Counted from the stretch's first letter, positions 7,960 to 16,857 are shown. The stretch: DNA of 64,000 nucleotides from an uncultured Shewanella sp. (GCF_947497935.1 NZ_CANMIO010000014.1:56703-120702), one strand, 5' to 3'. A program made the numbers and translations. The notes: a model not told the origin generated them from the letters alone.

Positions 7960-9420
7960 ATGGCAAGTTACATAAAAGCCCCTCGCCGTTACTACGCGGT
8001 ACTGCTCATTGCTCTTTTCGCTCTTATTGGTTGTCAATCTACCCCCGATGCACCACCTGCACCAGCGAAGGTTATTCCTCAAGCGTTAAGCCACCTGCCT
8101 TTCGATGTAAAAGTTGATGGGGTCGATATGGTGGATATTCAGCTAGCCTTGGGCGATCGCAACTTATACCTAAGCGATAATGGCCATATCAAAATGGTAT
8201 CTATTGCCCAGTGTCCGCTGGATATCTCAGCGCACCGTGGTGACTTTCGCTTGCCAGAAAGTAGCGACCTTGCCATCGCATCTGCACTATTTGATAACTA
8301 CAACAGTGTCGAAATCGACGTGATGCAATTAGGTGATGGCACTTGGGTTAACCATCATGATAGCCAGACCGGCCGCGCAACGGTTTATTACACCGGCGAG
8401 CGCTACAAACTTGAGCGCATGAACCTTAAGCAATATGCCAAGCTAAAGCTACGCCAAAAAGGCTCGAATGAACTGCTGGATAGACGACCCATTACTGCTT
8501 ATGAGGCCTTTACCACCTTTGCCGCTTATCGCTCTTATGATCAACTGCTAAACGTAGAGATTAAGTCTGAAGCTAATGGCCATGAGTTAGTTGAGCTCGA
8601 CAATATGTTGCGCCAAACCATTGGTCAGGGTGGCTTTTACTACTCGGCATCTGATCTTGAAATGCTAGAAAAGCTCCGCGGTATCAATCCACGCGTCTAC
8701 CTAGGCTTTGTTCAAGGAGCCCACCCAACCAGTGTTGATAAAGTCACTGCGGATCTGCGCCGCGGCGCACAAAACGATGACTACTACTTAGATAACCAAA
8801 ATAGTATCGAGTTTGCTGGCAAATATGGCACCAAACGTTATCGCTCGCGCTATAAAAACTATGCCTCATCTTCAGGCATTAAAATGCTCAACGATAAGCT
8901 TGGCGCAAACTCTGGCTTGCACTTAGATATTCGCAGCTTTATGCAAAACACTAGCGTTCTAAACAGTGCGCACCGTTATGGCATGAAAGTGTATACCTAC
9001 ACGATTAACGGCACCGATTATCATCAGTCGCAACTAAAGCGTTTGGCAAAATCCAAGCTACCGGATGGCGTTATTGTCGACACCACACCTTATAAAATCT
9101 GCCAAAAGCTGTTTAATGCTGCGGTGCCTAAAAAGCGCTATCAGCCGCTAACCGCTTCGGGTAGGTATATCGCTTCGCTGCCAAGCGATGCTGACTTTGA
9201 CCGCTTTAATGAAATGCTAGGCTATCAACAAGAAGGCTATTACATCTCGTTAAATTCAGGCCTTAAAGCCATTGCCAGCGCTAAAGCCAAACCTAAAAAG
9301 GTAAACAAGCAGACTCACGCAAGTAATCCACATGGTTTCCCAACCATTATTGATGAACAGATTGAAACCACTAATAGCAAAACCATTATTTTAACCCTAC
9401 CAAGTAGCAACAATGACTGA
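7960..9420 (+). CDS. Lipoprotein with glycerophosphodiester phosphodiesterase-type domain
   Basis: The 486-residue protein has a lipoprotein signal peptide (hydrophobic run VLLIALFALIGC, lipid-acceptor Cys25). GDPD-superfamily catalytic motifs follow: HRG at residues 92-94, E118-x-D120 in VEIDVMQLGDG, and His-His-Asp at 132-134. A later NVEIKSEA segment fits a further metal/catalytic strand, and DGVIVDTTPYK ends the barrel. It probably hydrolyses a phosphodiester at the inner face of the outer membrane or in the periplasm; the substrate is unknown. The Pro-Ala linker after Cys25 and the approximately 80-residue C-terminal extension are not part of the GDPD core. It overlaps the next gene by 8 bp, so the two are translationally coupled. 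Confidence 0.78.
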   Translation: MASYIKAPRRYYAVLLIALFALIGCQSTPDAPPAPAKVIPQALSHLPFDVKVDGVDMVDIQLALGDRNLYLSDNGHIKMVSIAQCPLDISAHRGDFRLPESSDLAIASALFDNYNSVEIDVMQLGDGTWVNHHDSQTGRATVYYTGERYKLERMNLKQYAKLKLRQKGSNELLDRRPITAYEAFTTFAAYRSYDQLLNVEIKSEANGHELVELDNMLRQTIGQGGFYYSASDLEMLEKLRGINPRVYLGFVQGAHPTSVDKVTADLRRGAQNDDYYLDNQNSIEFAGKYGTKRYRSRYKNYASSSGIKMLNDKLGANSGLHLDIRSFMQNTSVLNSAHRYGMKVYTYTINGTDYHQSQLKRLAKSKLPDGVIVDTTPYKICQKLFNAAVPKKRYQPLTASGRYIASLPSDADFDRFNEMLGYQQEGYYISLNSGLKAIASAKAKPKKVNKQTHASNPHGFPTIIDEQIETTNSKTIILTLPSSNND

Positions 9421-11887
9421 TAAAAAACACAGCCCATTTGCCACCGGTTTATTAAAATCGGCGCCAACGCAAACTAAAATGGCGGAAGCAGAAAAACAGC
9501 TGCAAAAAGTACAAAAAAAGCAGCAGTCAATCACTGCCAAACAACAAAAACAGCAAAAAGTAGAGCAGCAGATCGCGATTACCGGAAAACCATTTTGGTG
9601 GTTGATGACCATGTTCATCTGCTCTGTGGTTTACCTGTTTCCTGAGGCGATTTTTAACGCAGCTTTAACCGATGTCGCTGGCGGTCGTAACGCTAGCCAT
9701 GATGACTTACGCGCAGTAGAACTCTTTGGCCGAACCATTAGTGGTATTGGCGTTACCTTACTACTGGCAGATATGCTACTTAGCGGCAAACGTGTGGCAC
9801 GGGTTGGCCACGCTTTAGGCTATTTCAGCCTAATTGCGGTACTTGTGTGGCCTACTGTATTTTTTGGCCAAAAGTGGTTAGTGGATAAATTTATCATTGA
9901 TGCATCGACGCCTGCAGAGCGCCAGCAAGCGTATATTTCACAGGTGTTACGTAGCGCGTTAATCGAAAAGTCGATTCAGTTTGAAGGCATAAACTACGAC
10001 CCAGACACAGCTCATAGCAGCACCGAAAAAGCCTTTTTATCTGTGTTTGGTGGCTTAGTGTATGCCGACGATAAACTGGTTGATGATCTATCGCAGAAAA
10101 AACGCATGATCATGGAAAAATTTGTCCGTGATAGAGCCATGTCTAACTTTGATACTCACTATCAAGATTACGACGACTTCCGCCAAACCCTGCGCGGTAA
10201 GTACCAAGAGTATGCTGATGGCTCTGCTAAGTACAACCGAGCTGTTGCCAGCGCACCAGAGCGCTCAGATGAGTATTGGCTAGACACTCAAAACCAAGTG
10301 AAGCAAGGTTGGGAGAAGTATCAAAAAGGCGTAACCGCCTATGAAGCTCGTGTTGAATCTAGAGCACAGAAAATCGCACCTAAAATGTATGACTATTTCG
10401 AACGTCGTCAAGAGTGTCGTGAAAGAAAAGGCAACAGTCGTAATAGCTGTTATGAGCGTTTACAAGCAAACTATGACCGTGAAATCGAAAAGTTAAGTAT
10501 CCCCTATATTCCTGCAGACGACTGGCTTATTCGTGAAGAGATCTCTACCTCTGAAAATGTCGGTAACTCAATCATTGCGGGTGTGATGACCTTTGGTCTA
10601 TTTACCGCAATGCAAGCGGTAGACGCTGCTACTGGTGGCGACGCGGGCTTGAAAGATCACCGTATGGTATATACCAATGATGTAAACCACTATAAGAACG
10701 TGTTGATGGTGAAAATGGAGCCCGACTTTATAAAAGAGTCTGGCGGTTACCCGTTAGGTATTAACTCACTGCACACCTTTAGAGTGCACGAACTTACTAG
10801 CGTTAAAGTGAATAAAAAGCTTAAACAAAAGGGCTTAAATTTACCGACAACTTGGTCTATTACCGACCGTTTAACCTTTGATAAAGCCGTTGCTAGCAAA
10901 GTGCGTCAACAGGCCGATATTGAATGGCGCAAAAATATGCGCGCTAAAAATACTGAGATGTCGCCAAACCTCAGTTGGCAGCAATTCCAACGTCATCATG
11001 AAATTCAGCAGCGCATTGAACAGCGTATGGGCGAGTTATACGTCAAGCCAACCTTAGCCGACTGGAACAACCGTCAGTTTAAGCAGCAGATCATTGAGCC
11101 CAATATTCAGCGTAAGACCACTGAATACATCAATGTATTAGAAGCCCAGCAAGCAGAGTTTGCCGATGGCGGTAACTTTGCCGCAACGGGTAAGTCGGCG
11201 CTACGAGCAACCATTATTCCACCTATTTCAATGTCGATAAGCTTGGCATTAGTACTGCTTACGGTACTTAAATTGCCAATGAAACTGGTGGAGTTAGTGC
11301 AAGCTAAACAGGCAAAATGTAAAGCTGATGATGACGCAGATAAGGCAACTAAACCCTATATCAAACCGGCTGTCACCATCGCCTTATTAGCCTGTATTTT
11401 TGTGGTGCCTTTATCTATTGGTGGTAATAAATACACCATGGATGACTCGGCGATGAATTACTTCTTTGAGCAAATGGAGAAGAACGATTCGGCCAGTGTT
11501 TCCTACGCATTAAAGTGGCTTCTTGTCACCCAACCACTTGTGCAACCTATTGGTACATCACTAGATAACGCCCTTAAAATGACTCAAGGTTTCCACGCAA
11601 TTAGTGAGCCATTAAACCGTTTCGATTTAGCGGTGCTGCCAGAGCATGATGAAGTGGTCATCACACAAAGCGCCGCTGCTAAACCTAGCTTAACCCTGCC
11701 ATTAACCATTAATACCAACGTGGAAAATGCCAGAATTTCGGTGATGAATATTAAGCCGAAATATCAGTCAGGAATGCAACTTCCGCCCGGTGGCTATGAC
11801 ATCAAAATCAGTGCTCAGGGCTACCAAGACGTACGCCAATGGGTGTACCTCAAAGCTGACCAAACTCAGTTTAACCTTAAGTTTTAA
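9413..11887 (+). CDS. Large polytopic membrane protein with PEGA-like C-terminus
   Basis: I do not recognise this 824-residue protein as a named family. Residues 23-55 form a Gln/Lys-rich cytoplasmic coiled coil. Three membrane segments follow (about 60-82, 104-124, 132-152), then a large, charged, mostly helical region of about 450 residues with two closely spaced cysteines (QECRERKGNSRNSCYERL) suitable for a disulfide. Two more membrane segments lie near residues 605-630 and 650-668. The C-terminus (LPPGGYDIKISAQGYQDVRQ) resembles a PEGA surface domain. It overlaps the GDPD gene by 8 bp and is followed 25 bp later by the zinc-finger membrane protein, so the three are one operon. A structural or scaffold role is inferred only. 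Confidence 0.72.
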   Translation: MTDKKHSPFATGLLKSAPTQTKMAEAEKQLQKVQKKQQSITAKQQKQQKVEQQIAITGKPFWWLMTMFICSVVYLFPEAIFNAALTDVAGGRNASHDDLRAVELFGRTISGIGVTLLLADMLLSGKRVARVGHALGYFSLIAVLVWPTVFFGQKWLVDKFIIDASTPAERQQAYISQVLRSALIEKSIQFEGINYDPDTAHSSTEKAFLSVFGGLVYADDKLVDDLSQKKRMIMEKFVRDRAMSNFDTHYQDYDDFRQTLRGKYQEYADGSAKYNRAVASAPERSDEYWLDTQNQVKQGWEKYQKGVTAYEARVESRAQKIAPKMYDYFERRQECRERKGNSRNSCYERLQANYDREIEKLSIPYIPADDWLIREEISTSENVGNSIIAGVMTFGLFTAMQAVDAATGGDAGLKDHRMVYTNDVNHYKNVLMVKMEPDFIKESGGYPLGINSLHTFRVHELTSVKVNKKLKQKGLNLPTTWSITDRLTFDKAVASKVRQQADIEWRKNMRAKNTEMSPNLSWQQFQRHHEIQQRIEQRMGELYVKPTLADWNNRQFKQQIIEPNIQRKTTEYINVLEAQQAEFADGGNFAATGKSALRATIIPPISMSISLALVLLTVLKLPMKLVELVQAKQAKCKADDDADKATKPYIKPAVTIALLACIFVVPLSIGGNKYTMDDSAMNYFFEQMEKNDSASVSYALKWLLVTQPLVQPIGTSLDNALKMTQGFHAISEPLNRFDLAVLPEHDEVVITQSAAAKPSLTLPLTINTNVENARISVMNIKPKYQSGMQLPPGGYDIKISAQGYQDVRQWVYLKADQTQFNLKF

Positions 11888-11912
11888 TCAGTGACTTTAT
11901 AGGAAGTATCAC

Positions 11913-13805
11913 GTGAGTAAGTTACAAGAGTTTCAAAACTTTATTCGAAGCAATGGTGAAAAAATCACTGGGGTTAATGTCCCAGTAGTCCTCAGCGATG
12001 AACAGCCTAAAGATGCCCAATTAAAGTTCAACTTTGGTTGGCGAGTCGAAATTGGTGTAAGCCGCCATAAACACGGTGGTCGACGCCCATCGGGTATTGC
12101 CAGTGGTAGCTCTTCAAGAGCAAGCCAAGAGGCCAATAAAGCCGCTCAAGAATATGTTAGTGGTCGAAATCCACTGTTTAACGAACGTTTTTTAAAGATC
12201 CTCGGACCGGATGTATCAAAAAACTTCTTAATCAAAAATACCAATCTAAATTCAGCGCCAGATGTCTATGTAGGCGAAGATCTTTGTAATACCTGTAATG
12301 GTTCTGGCTGTGTAAGATGCAGAAGCTGTCGTGGCAGCGGAAAATTGAACTGTTTATCCTGTAGTGGCAGCGGCCGAGTCAGCGTAAGTCGCTACGACAG
12401 TTACAATGAGCGTACGGTTTACACCACTGAAACTTGCTCAACCTGTTATGGCAGCGGTAACCGCACTTGTACTAGCTGCGGTGGTAGCGGTGATGTCACT
12501 TGCGGTACCTGTGATGGTAGCGGTTATTTATACTATAGCTACACCATTGATGGCGAAGCCAAGCGCAGTACCAAGTGGTTCTACACCAGCAGCGATTACC
12601 ATGAATGGACTAACGACTTTGTTAAACGTACAGGGCTGAACGTTGTTCACTGTGTTAACGATATCACTGAAATCGATGTGAAGGATGAGCTTGACGGTTG
12701 TACCTTTATATATGGCTTTACCGCGGTATTGCCAACGCTGCAATTTACCGCAAGCATTGATAAAGTCGACACAAAAATGTGCTTTGCAGGTAAGCAAAAT
12801 CTTACCCACGATGCTGGCGGAGTCTACGATCCTGCGGTTTGGCAAGTTGCCCAGCAACTAGGGGCTGGCAGTAAGAGTGATGATATCAACGCACTGGCGA
12901 CACCTGCGATTAAGGATATTATTGAAGCTAAAGAGACTAAGAGTAAGATTGCATTACTTGAAGAAAACTGGGTTTCAACCGATATCAAAGACGCTGTCGG
13001 TGCCAATTACGACAGCTTAATTGGCCAACTTAAAAAGCAGAGTATTAAAGGCATCGTTCCTAAAATGCTGGCTTCGCTGGTTAAATATACCTGGCTGTTC
13101 TTTACCTTAACGGTAATGATCGCGCTGTTATTCCCGCACTTTGCCGAAGAAGCCACGATGAGAATGGGGATCATGGAATATCCACAATGGATTATTGCGC
13201 TATTAAGTGCCGAATTTGCATTATTTGGCATTCATCCTTTTGCCAATTACGTGTTCGCGTTAAGTTTCTTTTTTGTGAGCTATCAACTGGTTAAAAAATT
13301 CTATTGGAAAAATATCGGTAAAGCCAAAACCTACGCTCTGGCATTAGGCATCACTTTGCTAGTGCCTCATATTTTCCTAAGCTTATATTACAATACTCAA
13401 GCCGCAATGTACTATGGTCCCGATTTCGCAGAGGGCTTAGCTGGCGGCGCAATTATTCTAGGCTTATATCTATTGGTGATGGGCGTTAAATTACCGAAAA
13501 AATGGTATTTAAAGCCAATAGGTTTAATTGCCGGAGCAGCGTTATATGTCGGTCTTCAGTTTGTGATTGCTATGCTTAATGGCCCACTAGGTATTGTGCC
13601 AGTAGAAGAGAACTACGCGAGAGGGATTAGCGACATAATGCAGCCAGCAATTATGTATACGCAGTACAATGTTGTCGAAATTATTTTGCTATCAGTGCTG
13701 TGTAGCTATTTCTTAACCCGCCGACGTTTCTGGCTTAACGCTAAGACCTTGGTTGCTGACTACAATAGCCCTGTATTGCTTAAATCGATGAATATGGAGC
13801 GTTAA
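11913..13805 (+). CDS. DnaJ-type CxxCxGxG zinc-finger membrane protein without J-domain
   Basis: The 630-residue protein has a soluble N-terminal region, then about residues 128-208 with six CxxC[x]GxG-type motifs (CNTCNGSG, CRSCRGSG, CLSCSGSG, CSTCYGSG, CTSCGGSG, CGTCDGSG). These look like the cysteine-rich zinc domain of DnaJ but with no J-domain HPD. The C-terminal half has about six membrane segments (first YTWLFFTLTVMIALLFPHF, last VEIILLSVLCSYFL). It is the third gene of the GDPD-lipoprotein operon, with a GGAAG ribosome site, and is closed by a bidirectional terminator. A redox, zinc-dependent or protein-folding role at the membrane is possible; none is shown. Confidence 0.75.
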   Translation: MSKLQEFQNFIRSNGEKITGVNVPVVLSDEQPKDAQLKFNFGWRVEIGVSRHKHGGRRPSGIASGSSSRASQEANKAAQEYVSGRNPLFNERFLKILGPDVSKNFLIKNTNLNSAPDVYVGEDLCNTCNGSGCVRCRSCRGSGKLNCLSCSGSGRVSVSRYDSYNERTVYTTETCSTCYGSGNRTCTSCGGSGDVTCGTCDGSGYLYYSYTIDGEAKRSTKWFYTSSDYHEWTNDFVKRTGLNVVHCVNDITEIDVKDELDGCTFIYGFTAVLPTLQFTASIDKVDTKMCFAGKQNLTHDAGGVYDPAVWQVAQQLGAGSKSDDINALATPAIKDIIEAKETKSKIALLEENWVSTDIKDAVGANYDSLIGQLKKQSIKGIVPKMLASLVKYTWLFFTLTVMIALLFPHFAEEATMRMGIMEYPQWIIALLSAEFALFGIHPFANYVFALSFFFVSYQLVKKFYWKNIGKAKTYALALGITLLVPHIFLSLYYNTQAAMYYGPDFAEGLAGGAIILGLYLLVMGVKLPKKWYLKPIGLIAGAALYVGLQFVIAMLNGPLGIVPVEENYARGISDIMQPAIMYTQYNVVEIILLSVLCSYFLTRRRFWLNAKTLVADYNSPVLLKSMNMER

Positions 13806-13856
13806 GCGCTAAATTCATAACAAGATACCGTCAGTGCTAATCCCGCACTAAAAACA

Positions 13857-13893
13857 AAAAAGCAGGCACAATGTTAACTTGGGCCTGCTTTTT
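13857..13893. terminator. Bidirectional terminator after the three-gene operon
   Basis: A GCAGGC/GCCTGC stem is extended by A/T tracts on both sides (AAAAAGCAGGC ... GCCTGCTTTTT). The T-run serves the rightward operon and the A-run gives a U-run for leftward transcription of the small gene at 13912-14082. Confidence 0.8.
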
Positions 13894-13911
13894 CATTTCT
13901 GCGATATGGTA

Positions 13912-14082
13912 TTAGTCTTTAGCGAAAAACAAATAAAGATAATAACCAGCGTAACCGACAGTGGCTACGCCAACGATAACCCACTCGTACCAGACTATAG
14001 TCTGCCCTGTTAGCAGTTCATAGCCTAAGTTACACCAGAGTACGAACACTAAAATGAGTGGAGAAAGTGCTGCTGCTAACAT
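13912..14082 (-). CDS. Small hydrophobic protein, 56 residues
   Basis: This short reading frame has a good ribosome site (AGAGG, 6 nt before the ATG) and ends just before a terminator. The product begins MLAAALSPLILVFVLWCNLG and ends GYYLYLFFAKD, with two membrane-spanning stretches separated by a short polar turn (ELLTGQTIVWYEW). It is probably an inner-membrane protein. I do not recognise a family. It is convergent with the zinc-finger operon and downstream of the glycine-zipper gene, 73 bp away, so it may be cotranscribed with that gene. Confidence 0.6.
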   Translation of the reverse strand: MLAAALSPLILVFVLWCNLGYELLTGQTIVWYEWVIVGVATVGYAGYYLYLFFAKD

Positions 14083-14155
14083 AGTTGACCTCTAAAACCT
14101 GAATCAATCGACATCACTATTTTTGTGACTATTATTTTGACTGTTTTCGTTGCAG

Positions 14156-15028
14156 TTATGCCCAAAGCTTATTGAATTTCCCCTTCATACTCGTCACAGC
14201 TGCGTTAGCCGCATTGCTCACATCACTTGTGGCATCACTAATCCTATCGCTCACCCCATTGATTGCATCGCTAACCTCATTGATTTTATCGCTAACGGCT
14301 TCATGTTGGCCGCATTTATTCAGCCCCTTGCCGCCAAAATGCTTACCTAGACTTGCACCTGCTGCAGCGCCTACAATCGTGCCGGCCCCCGGAACGATTG
14401 AGCCCATCACAGCGCCCACTTTTGCGCCAACCAATGCGCCTCCCACAGAGCCTGCTACTTCAGCTTTCTTCGCCTCTGCACTGTTGTTTTTACCTGAGAC
14501 AATTCCCGCTAACAAGTTACGCTCAACTTCAGCATCAAAGCCCTCGCCATAGCCTAACTCCTCACGCCATGTCGTCATCGCCGCTATCAACAGTTGCGGC
14601 TCGTAACCTCGATTAAGTAATTCAGCAAAGATCCCCAGCACGATATCCATGCCAAAGGTTTGGTACATATTGCGCAGGTCAACATAGATAGGATCATCAG
14701 CCAATTGCGCGCCGACTGAATCTCTAACGAACTTGCCCATGGGGTTGATAACTGAGCCGACGATACCACTCACATCACCAATCAATGAACTGCGGTCTTT
14801 TTCTATGATGCCTGCAACAAAGGTATAGCCCTGCTCAAACTGCTCATCGTTAAGCATAATAAATTGGTGAATGTCAGTCCCAAGCGCTTCACACACCGCC
14901 TGACATAAACACTGTGGGCCAATCACGATTTGGCTAATATTGTCTGACTCTGACAGAGTTAACGCATTTTTAAGGTGTAGATCTAGCAGGGTAAATGCTT
15001 GGGCTTCTAATTGCTGAATGGGATCCAT
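14156..15028 (-). CDS. Glycine-zipper protein of unknown function
   Basis: The 290-residue protein has no signal peptide. The N-terminal 180 residues are mostly helical and acidic (MDPIQQLEAQAFTLLDLHLK at the start). Residues about 205-240 form a glycine zipper (GGALVGAKVGAVMGS, then GAGTIVGAAAGASLGKHFGG), a motif that often inserts in or associates with membranes. A C-terminal amphipathic tail follows with repeated Asp/Ser/Ala heptads (SDKINEVSDAINGVSDRI). The family is not recognised. It is followed by the 56-residue membrane protein and preceded, 56 bp away, by the repeat protein at 15085-15471. Confidence 0.6.
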   Translation of the reverse strand: MDPIQQLEAQAFTLLDLHLKNALTLSESDNISQIVIGPQCLCQAVCEALGTDIHQFIMLNDEQFEQGYTFVAGIIEKDRSSLIGDVSGIVGSVINPMGKFVRDSVGAQLADDPIYVDLRNMYQTFGMDIVLGIFAELLNRGYEPQLLIAAMTTWREELGYGEGFDAEVERNLLAGIVSGKNNSAEAKKAEVAGSVGGALVGAKVGAVMGSIVPGAGTIVGAAAGASLGKHFGGKGLNKCGQHEAVSDKINEVSDAINGVSDRISDATSDVSNAANAAVTSMKGKFNKLWA

Positions 15029-15084
15029 AAACGCCCCTTCCTTCCTAAGTTGCTAAAGACGAGAGTTGCTAAAGACGAGGGAGC

Positions 15085-15471
15085 CTAGTTATTGATGTAA
15101 TTCAAAATGGAGTCCGTCAAGTTGTCACCCGCATCGAGATCACCTACATAAGCAGTCTCTAGGCCACCTTGGGCATCATAGCTATTGGCACCCAATGCGG
15201 TATCAGCGCTGTGGCCGGAAAACTGACCGTTAGCATTGTATCTATCGACACCACCAAAAGCGTTTGGGCGAGTAAAGCCATCAAATTGTCCGTGGGCGTC
15301 GTAATGATTCACTCCACCAAATACGTTATCAATATCTTGCCCAGCAAAAGCGCCGTGAGCATCGGTAAATGAAATACTGTTTCCTAACGGATTGACCATG
15401 CCATTGCCAACAAAAGAGCCGTTTTCAAACAGGCCAACGCGCCCCGCAAACTGATTAGATAGATTTATCAT
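15085..15471 (-). CDS. Small protein built of about 21-residue YDAxG repeats
   Basis: The 128-residue protein consists almost wholly of four to five repeats of 20-22 residues, each with an aromatic-Asp-Ala-x-Gly-x-Phe-x-Gly core and a Phe/Leu-Gly-Gly end: FTDAHGAFAGQ, YDAHGQFDGF, YNANGQFSGH, YDAQGGLETA. The pattern predicts a small all-beta repeat fold (a petal or flower-like structure). There is no signal peptide, catalytic motif or cysteine. It is encoded just upstream of the glycine-zipper protein on the same strand, so the two are probably coexpressed. Function unknown. Confidence 0.6.
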   Translation of the reverse strand: MINLSNQFAGRVGLFENGSFVGNGMVNPLGNSISFTDAHGAFAGQDIDNVFGGVNHYDAHGQFDGFTRPNAFGGVDRYNANGQFSGHSADTALGANSYDAQGGLETAYVGDLDAGDNLTDSILNYINN

Positions 15472-15540
15472 TTTTCACCCTAGACTCTGAATTAACCACC
15501 AAAGTATACAACTGCACACACTAGTGTTCAATGAAAGGTT

Positions 15541-15712
15541 GTAGAACCTAGGACGCTTCGCTTCGAGGACGGACTTCGTCCTGCTAGGAAAAGCAAAAGC
15601 TTGACGGGCTAAAGCCCGACCTACAAAAGTATGATTAAAGCCGCTTTACCGTCTTTGCTCTTCCAAGAACCTAGGAGCTTTCTTTGCCTTTCCTAGCCCG
15701 TTCGACTTTGGT
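15541..15712. repeat. Dispersed repeat, module A plus truncated B
   Basis: This copy of the family seen at 7156 starts AGAACCTAGGACGCTTCGCT, passes through GGACGGACTTCGTCC and CTGCTAGGAAAAGCAAAAGC, then GACGGGCTAAAGCCCGACC. It ends with a shortened B module that lacks the GACGCAGTCACG core (CCTTTCCTAGCCCGTTCGAC). It separates the leftward glycine-zipper gene group from the next secreted protein. Confidence 0.8.
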
Positions 15713-15749
15713 TAAATCGTATTTGTTTCCATCGACTCAATTTATATCT

Positions 15750-16079
15750 TTAATTTGAGACGATCTGTGCTTCATATGCGGCTTGGTCTAAAATATCAAA
15801 AACGATATCTTTCACTAGTCGATCAGAGTTTCTCTCCTCTTCACATAGCAGATAAACAAAATTGGGTATTGCCGCCTCTACTTCCGGCATTACGCCCTTA
15901 TGATCTTCCCAGTTGCTAACACTCACTCTAATTTTCCACTCTGGAGTGCTAACGAGCTGATCATCTAGATGCTCATTCAGCCTGTCGCAATCGTAACCTT
16001 GCATCAATTCAGACTCATTCGCCAATGAGAAAAAGCTAAAGCCATAAACAAGTAAAAACATAATACTCATTTTTTTCAT
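15750..16079 (-). CDS. Small secreted protein, 109 residues
   Basis: The product starts with a Sec signal peptide (MKKMSIMFLLVYGFSFFSLA, cleavage likely after LANA-like NE/SE region near residue 21). The mature part has two cysteines, YDCDR and LLCEE, that could form a disulfide, and is acidic. No family is recognised. It is transcribed leftward and is separated from the next gene by a 342-bp divergent region (16080-16421) that holds the first TGTCC-N6-GGACA palindrome. Confidence 0.5.
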   Translation of the reverse strand: MKKMSIMFLLVYGFSFFSLANESELMQGYDCDRLNEHLDDQLVSTPEWKIRVSVSNWEDHKGVMPEVEAAIPNFVYLLCEEERNSDRLVKDIVFDILDQAAYEAQIVSN

Positions 16080-16317
16080 TTTAAATTCCTACCTACTATT
16101 ACTACTCAACACTCTTAATGGGCTCAGTGAAACTCACCGCTAAACTAGTGAATAACCCTCTGCTGCCATTTTTTTGATAACGTCATTCAACAAATCTAGT
16201 AGCACATGACCGTTTACATAAAATGTACATATGCGTACTCATAAGTATAATTGGGTTCAGTTTATTTTGACCCGACTCACACTCACCCCGATATTTAAAC
16301 ATCTCCTCTATAGTGAC

Positions 16318-16339
16318 TTCTGTCCTGTAACGGACAGAA
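16318..16339. promoter_or_regulatory. TGTCC-N6-GGACA palindrome upstream of a small secreted-protein gene
   Basis: An 8-bp inverted repeat TTCTGTCC/GGACAGAA with a 6-bp spacer (TGTAAC) lies about 85 bp upstream of the ATG at 16422. The same TGTCC-N6-GGACA frame occurs as a perfect palindrome in front of the Crp-like gene at 16935. It fits a dimeric regulator, most simply that Crp-like protein. This is inferred from the shared pattern. Confidence 0.5.
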
Positions 16340-16421
16340 CTCTCTTTAAATACTCCTTAAGCTTTACGGTAACGAATCACATGCTGCCGCCACAGTACCG
16401 GCCTCGATAGCAGAGAAATAG

Positions 16422-16706
16422 ATGAGAAAATTAGTAATAATATTAATTGCTGGCGTATCGTTTAATACGTCGGCTGAGTTAGATGAAAAGATTGCAGCGT
16501 CATTTGCGGCAAAATATGAGGTCTGTGCGTTAAAACTCAAAGATACAAAGAGTTATAAACTGAAAGCCTTGGGACTCAAAATCAAAGCCGATAAAATTGG
16601 CAAAGATAAGGTCAGTGCCGATTACATTAAGGCCTTTGTGAAAGAGAAGAAAAAGGCCTGGACTCTACCTTTGAGAAAATGCAAAAAATTCGCCGATAGG
16701 CTCTAA
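16422..16706 (+). CDS. Small basic secreted protein, 94 residues
   Basis: A signal peptide (MRKLVIILIAGVSFNTSAEL, cleavage probably after SA) precedes a lysine-rich helical mature part of about 76 residues with two cysteines (YEVCALKL and LRKCKKFADRL). A single intramolecular disulfide in the periplasm is likely. No family is recognised. The gene stands alone on the plus strand, 228 bp upstream of the Crp-like regulator, and both have the same type of palindrome in their upstream regions. Confidence 0.5.
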   Translation: MRKLVIILIAGVSFNTSAELDEKIAASFAAKYEVCALKLKDTKSYKLKALGLKIKADKIGKDKVSADYIKAFVKEKKKAWTLPLRKCKKFADRL

Positions 16707-16857
16707 TTTAACTAAACGATAAATAGCTGTAATACTTTCATTTTTTATCAAACGTTGCGACGGAGTAGATAGACAATAAGGCTGTACTTATATTGGCCTA
16801 ATCGCTCTATGATAGCGATTTTGCTCTATAGATTGACGCCCTTCTCGGTTTTAAATT

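Noticed and set aside
12528..12857. Antisense open frame within the zinc-finger protein gene
   Set aside because: It is a shadow of strong coding sequence on the other strand, without a ribosome site or protein-like features.
11913..13805. Calling the zinc-finger protein DnaJ
   Set aside because: No J-domain or HPD motif and no DnaJ C-terminal substrate domain; only the cysteine-rich part is similar.
14172..14552. Rightward 126-codon frame opposite the glycine-zipper gene
   Set aside because: The leftward frame has a natural start, glycine-zipper pattern and neighbours; the rightward one is Leu/Ser/Pro-rich shadow sequence.
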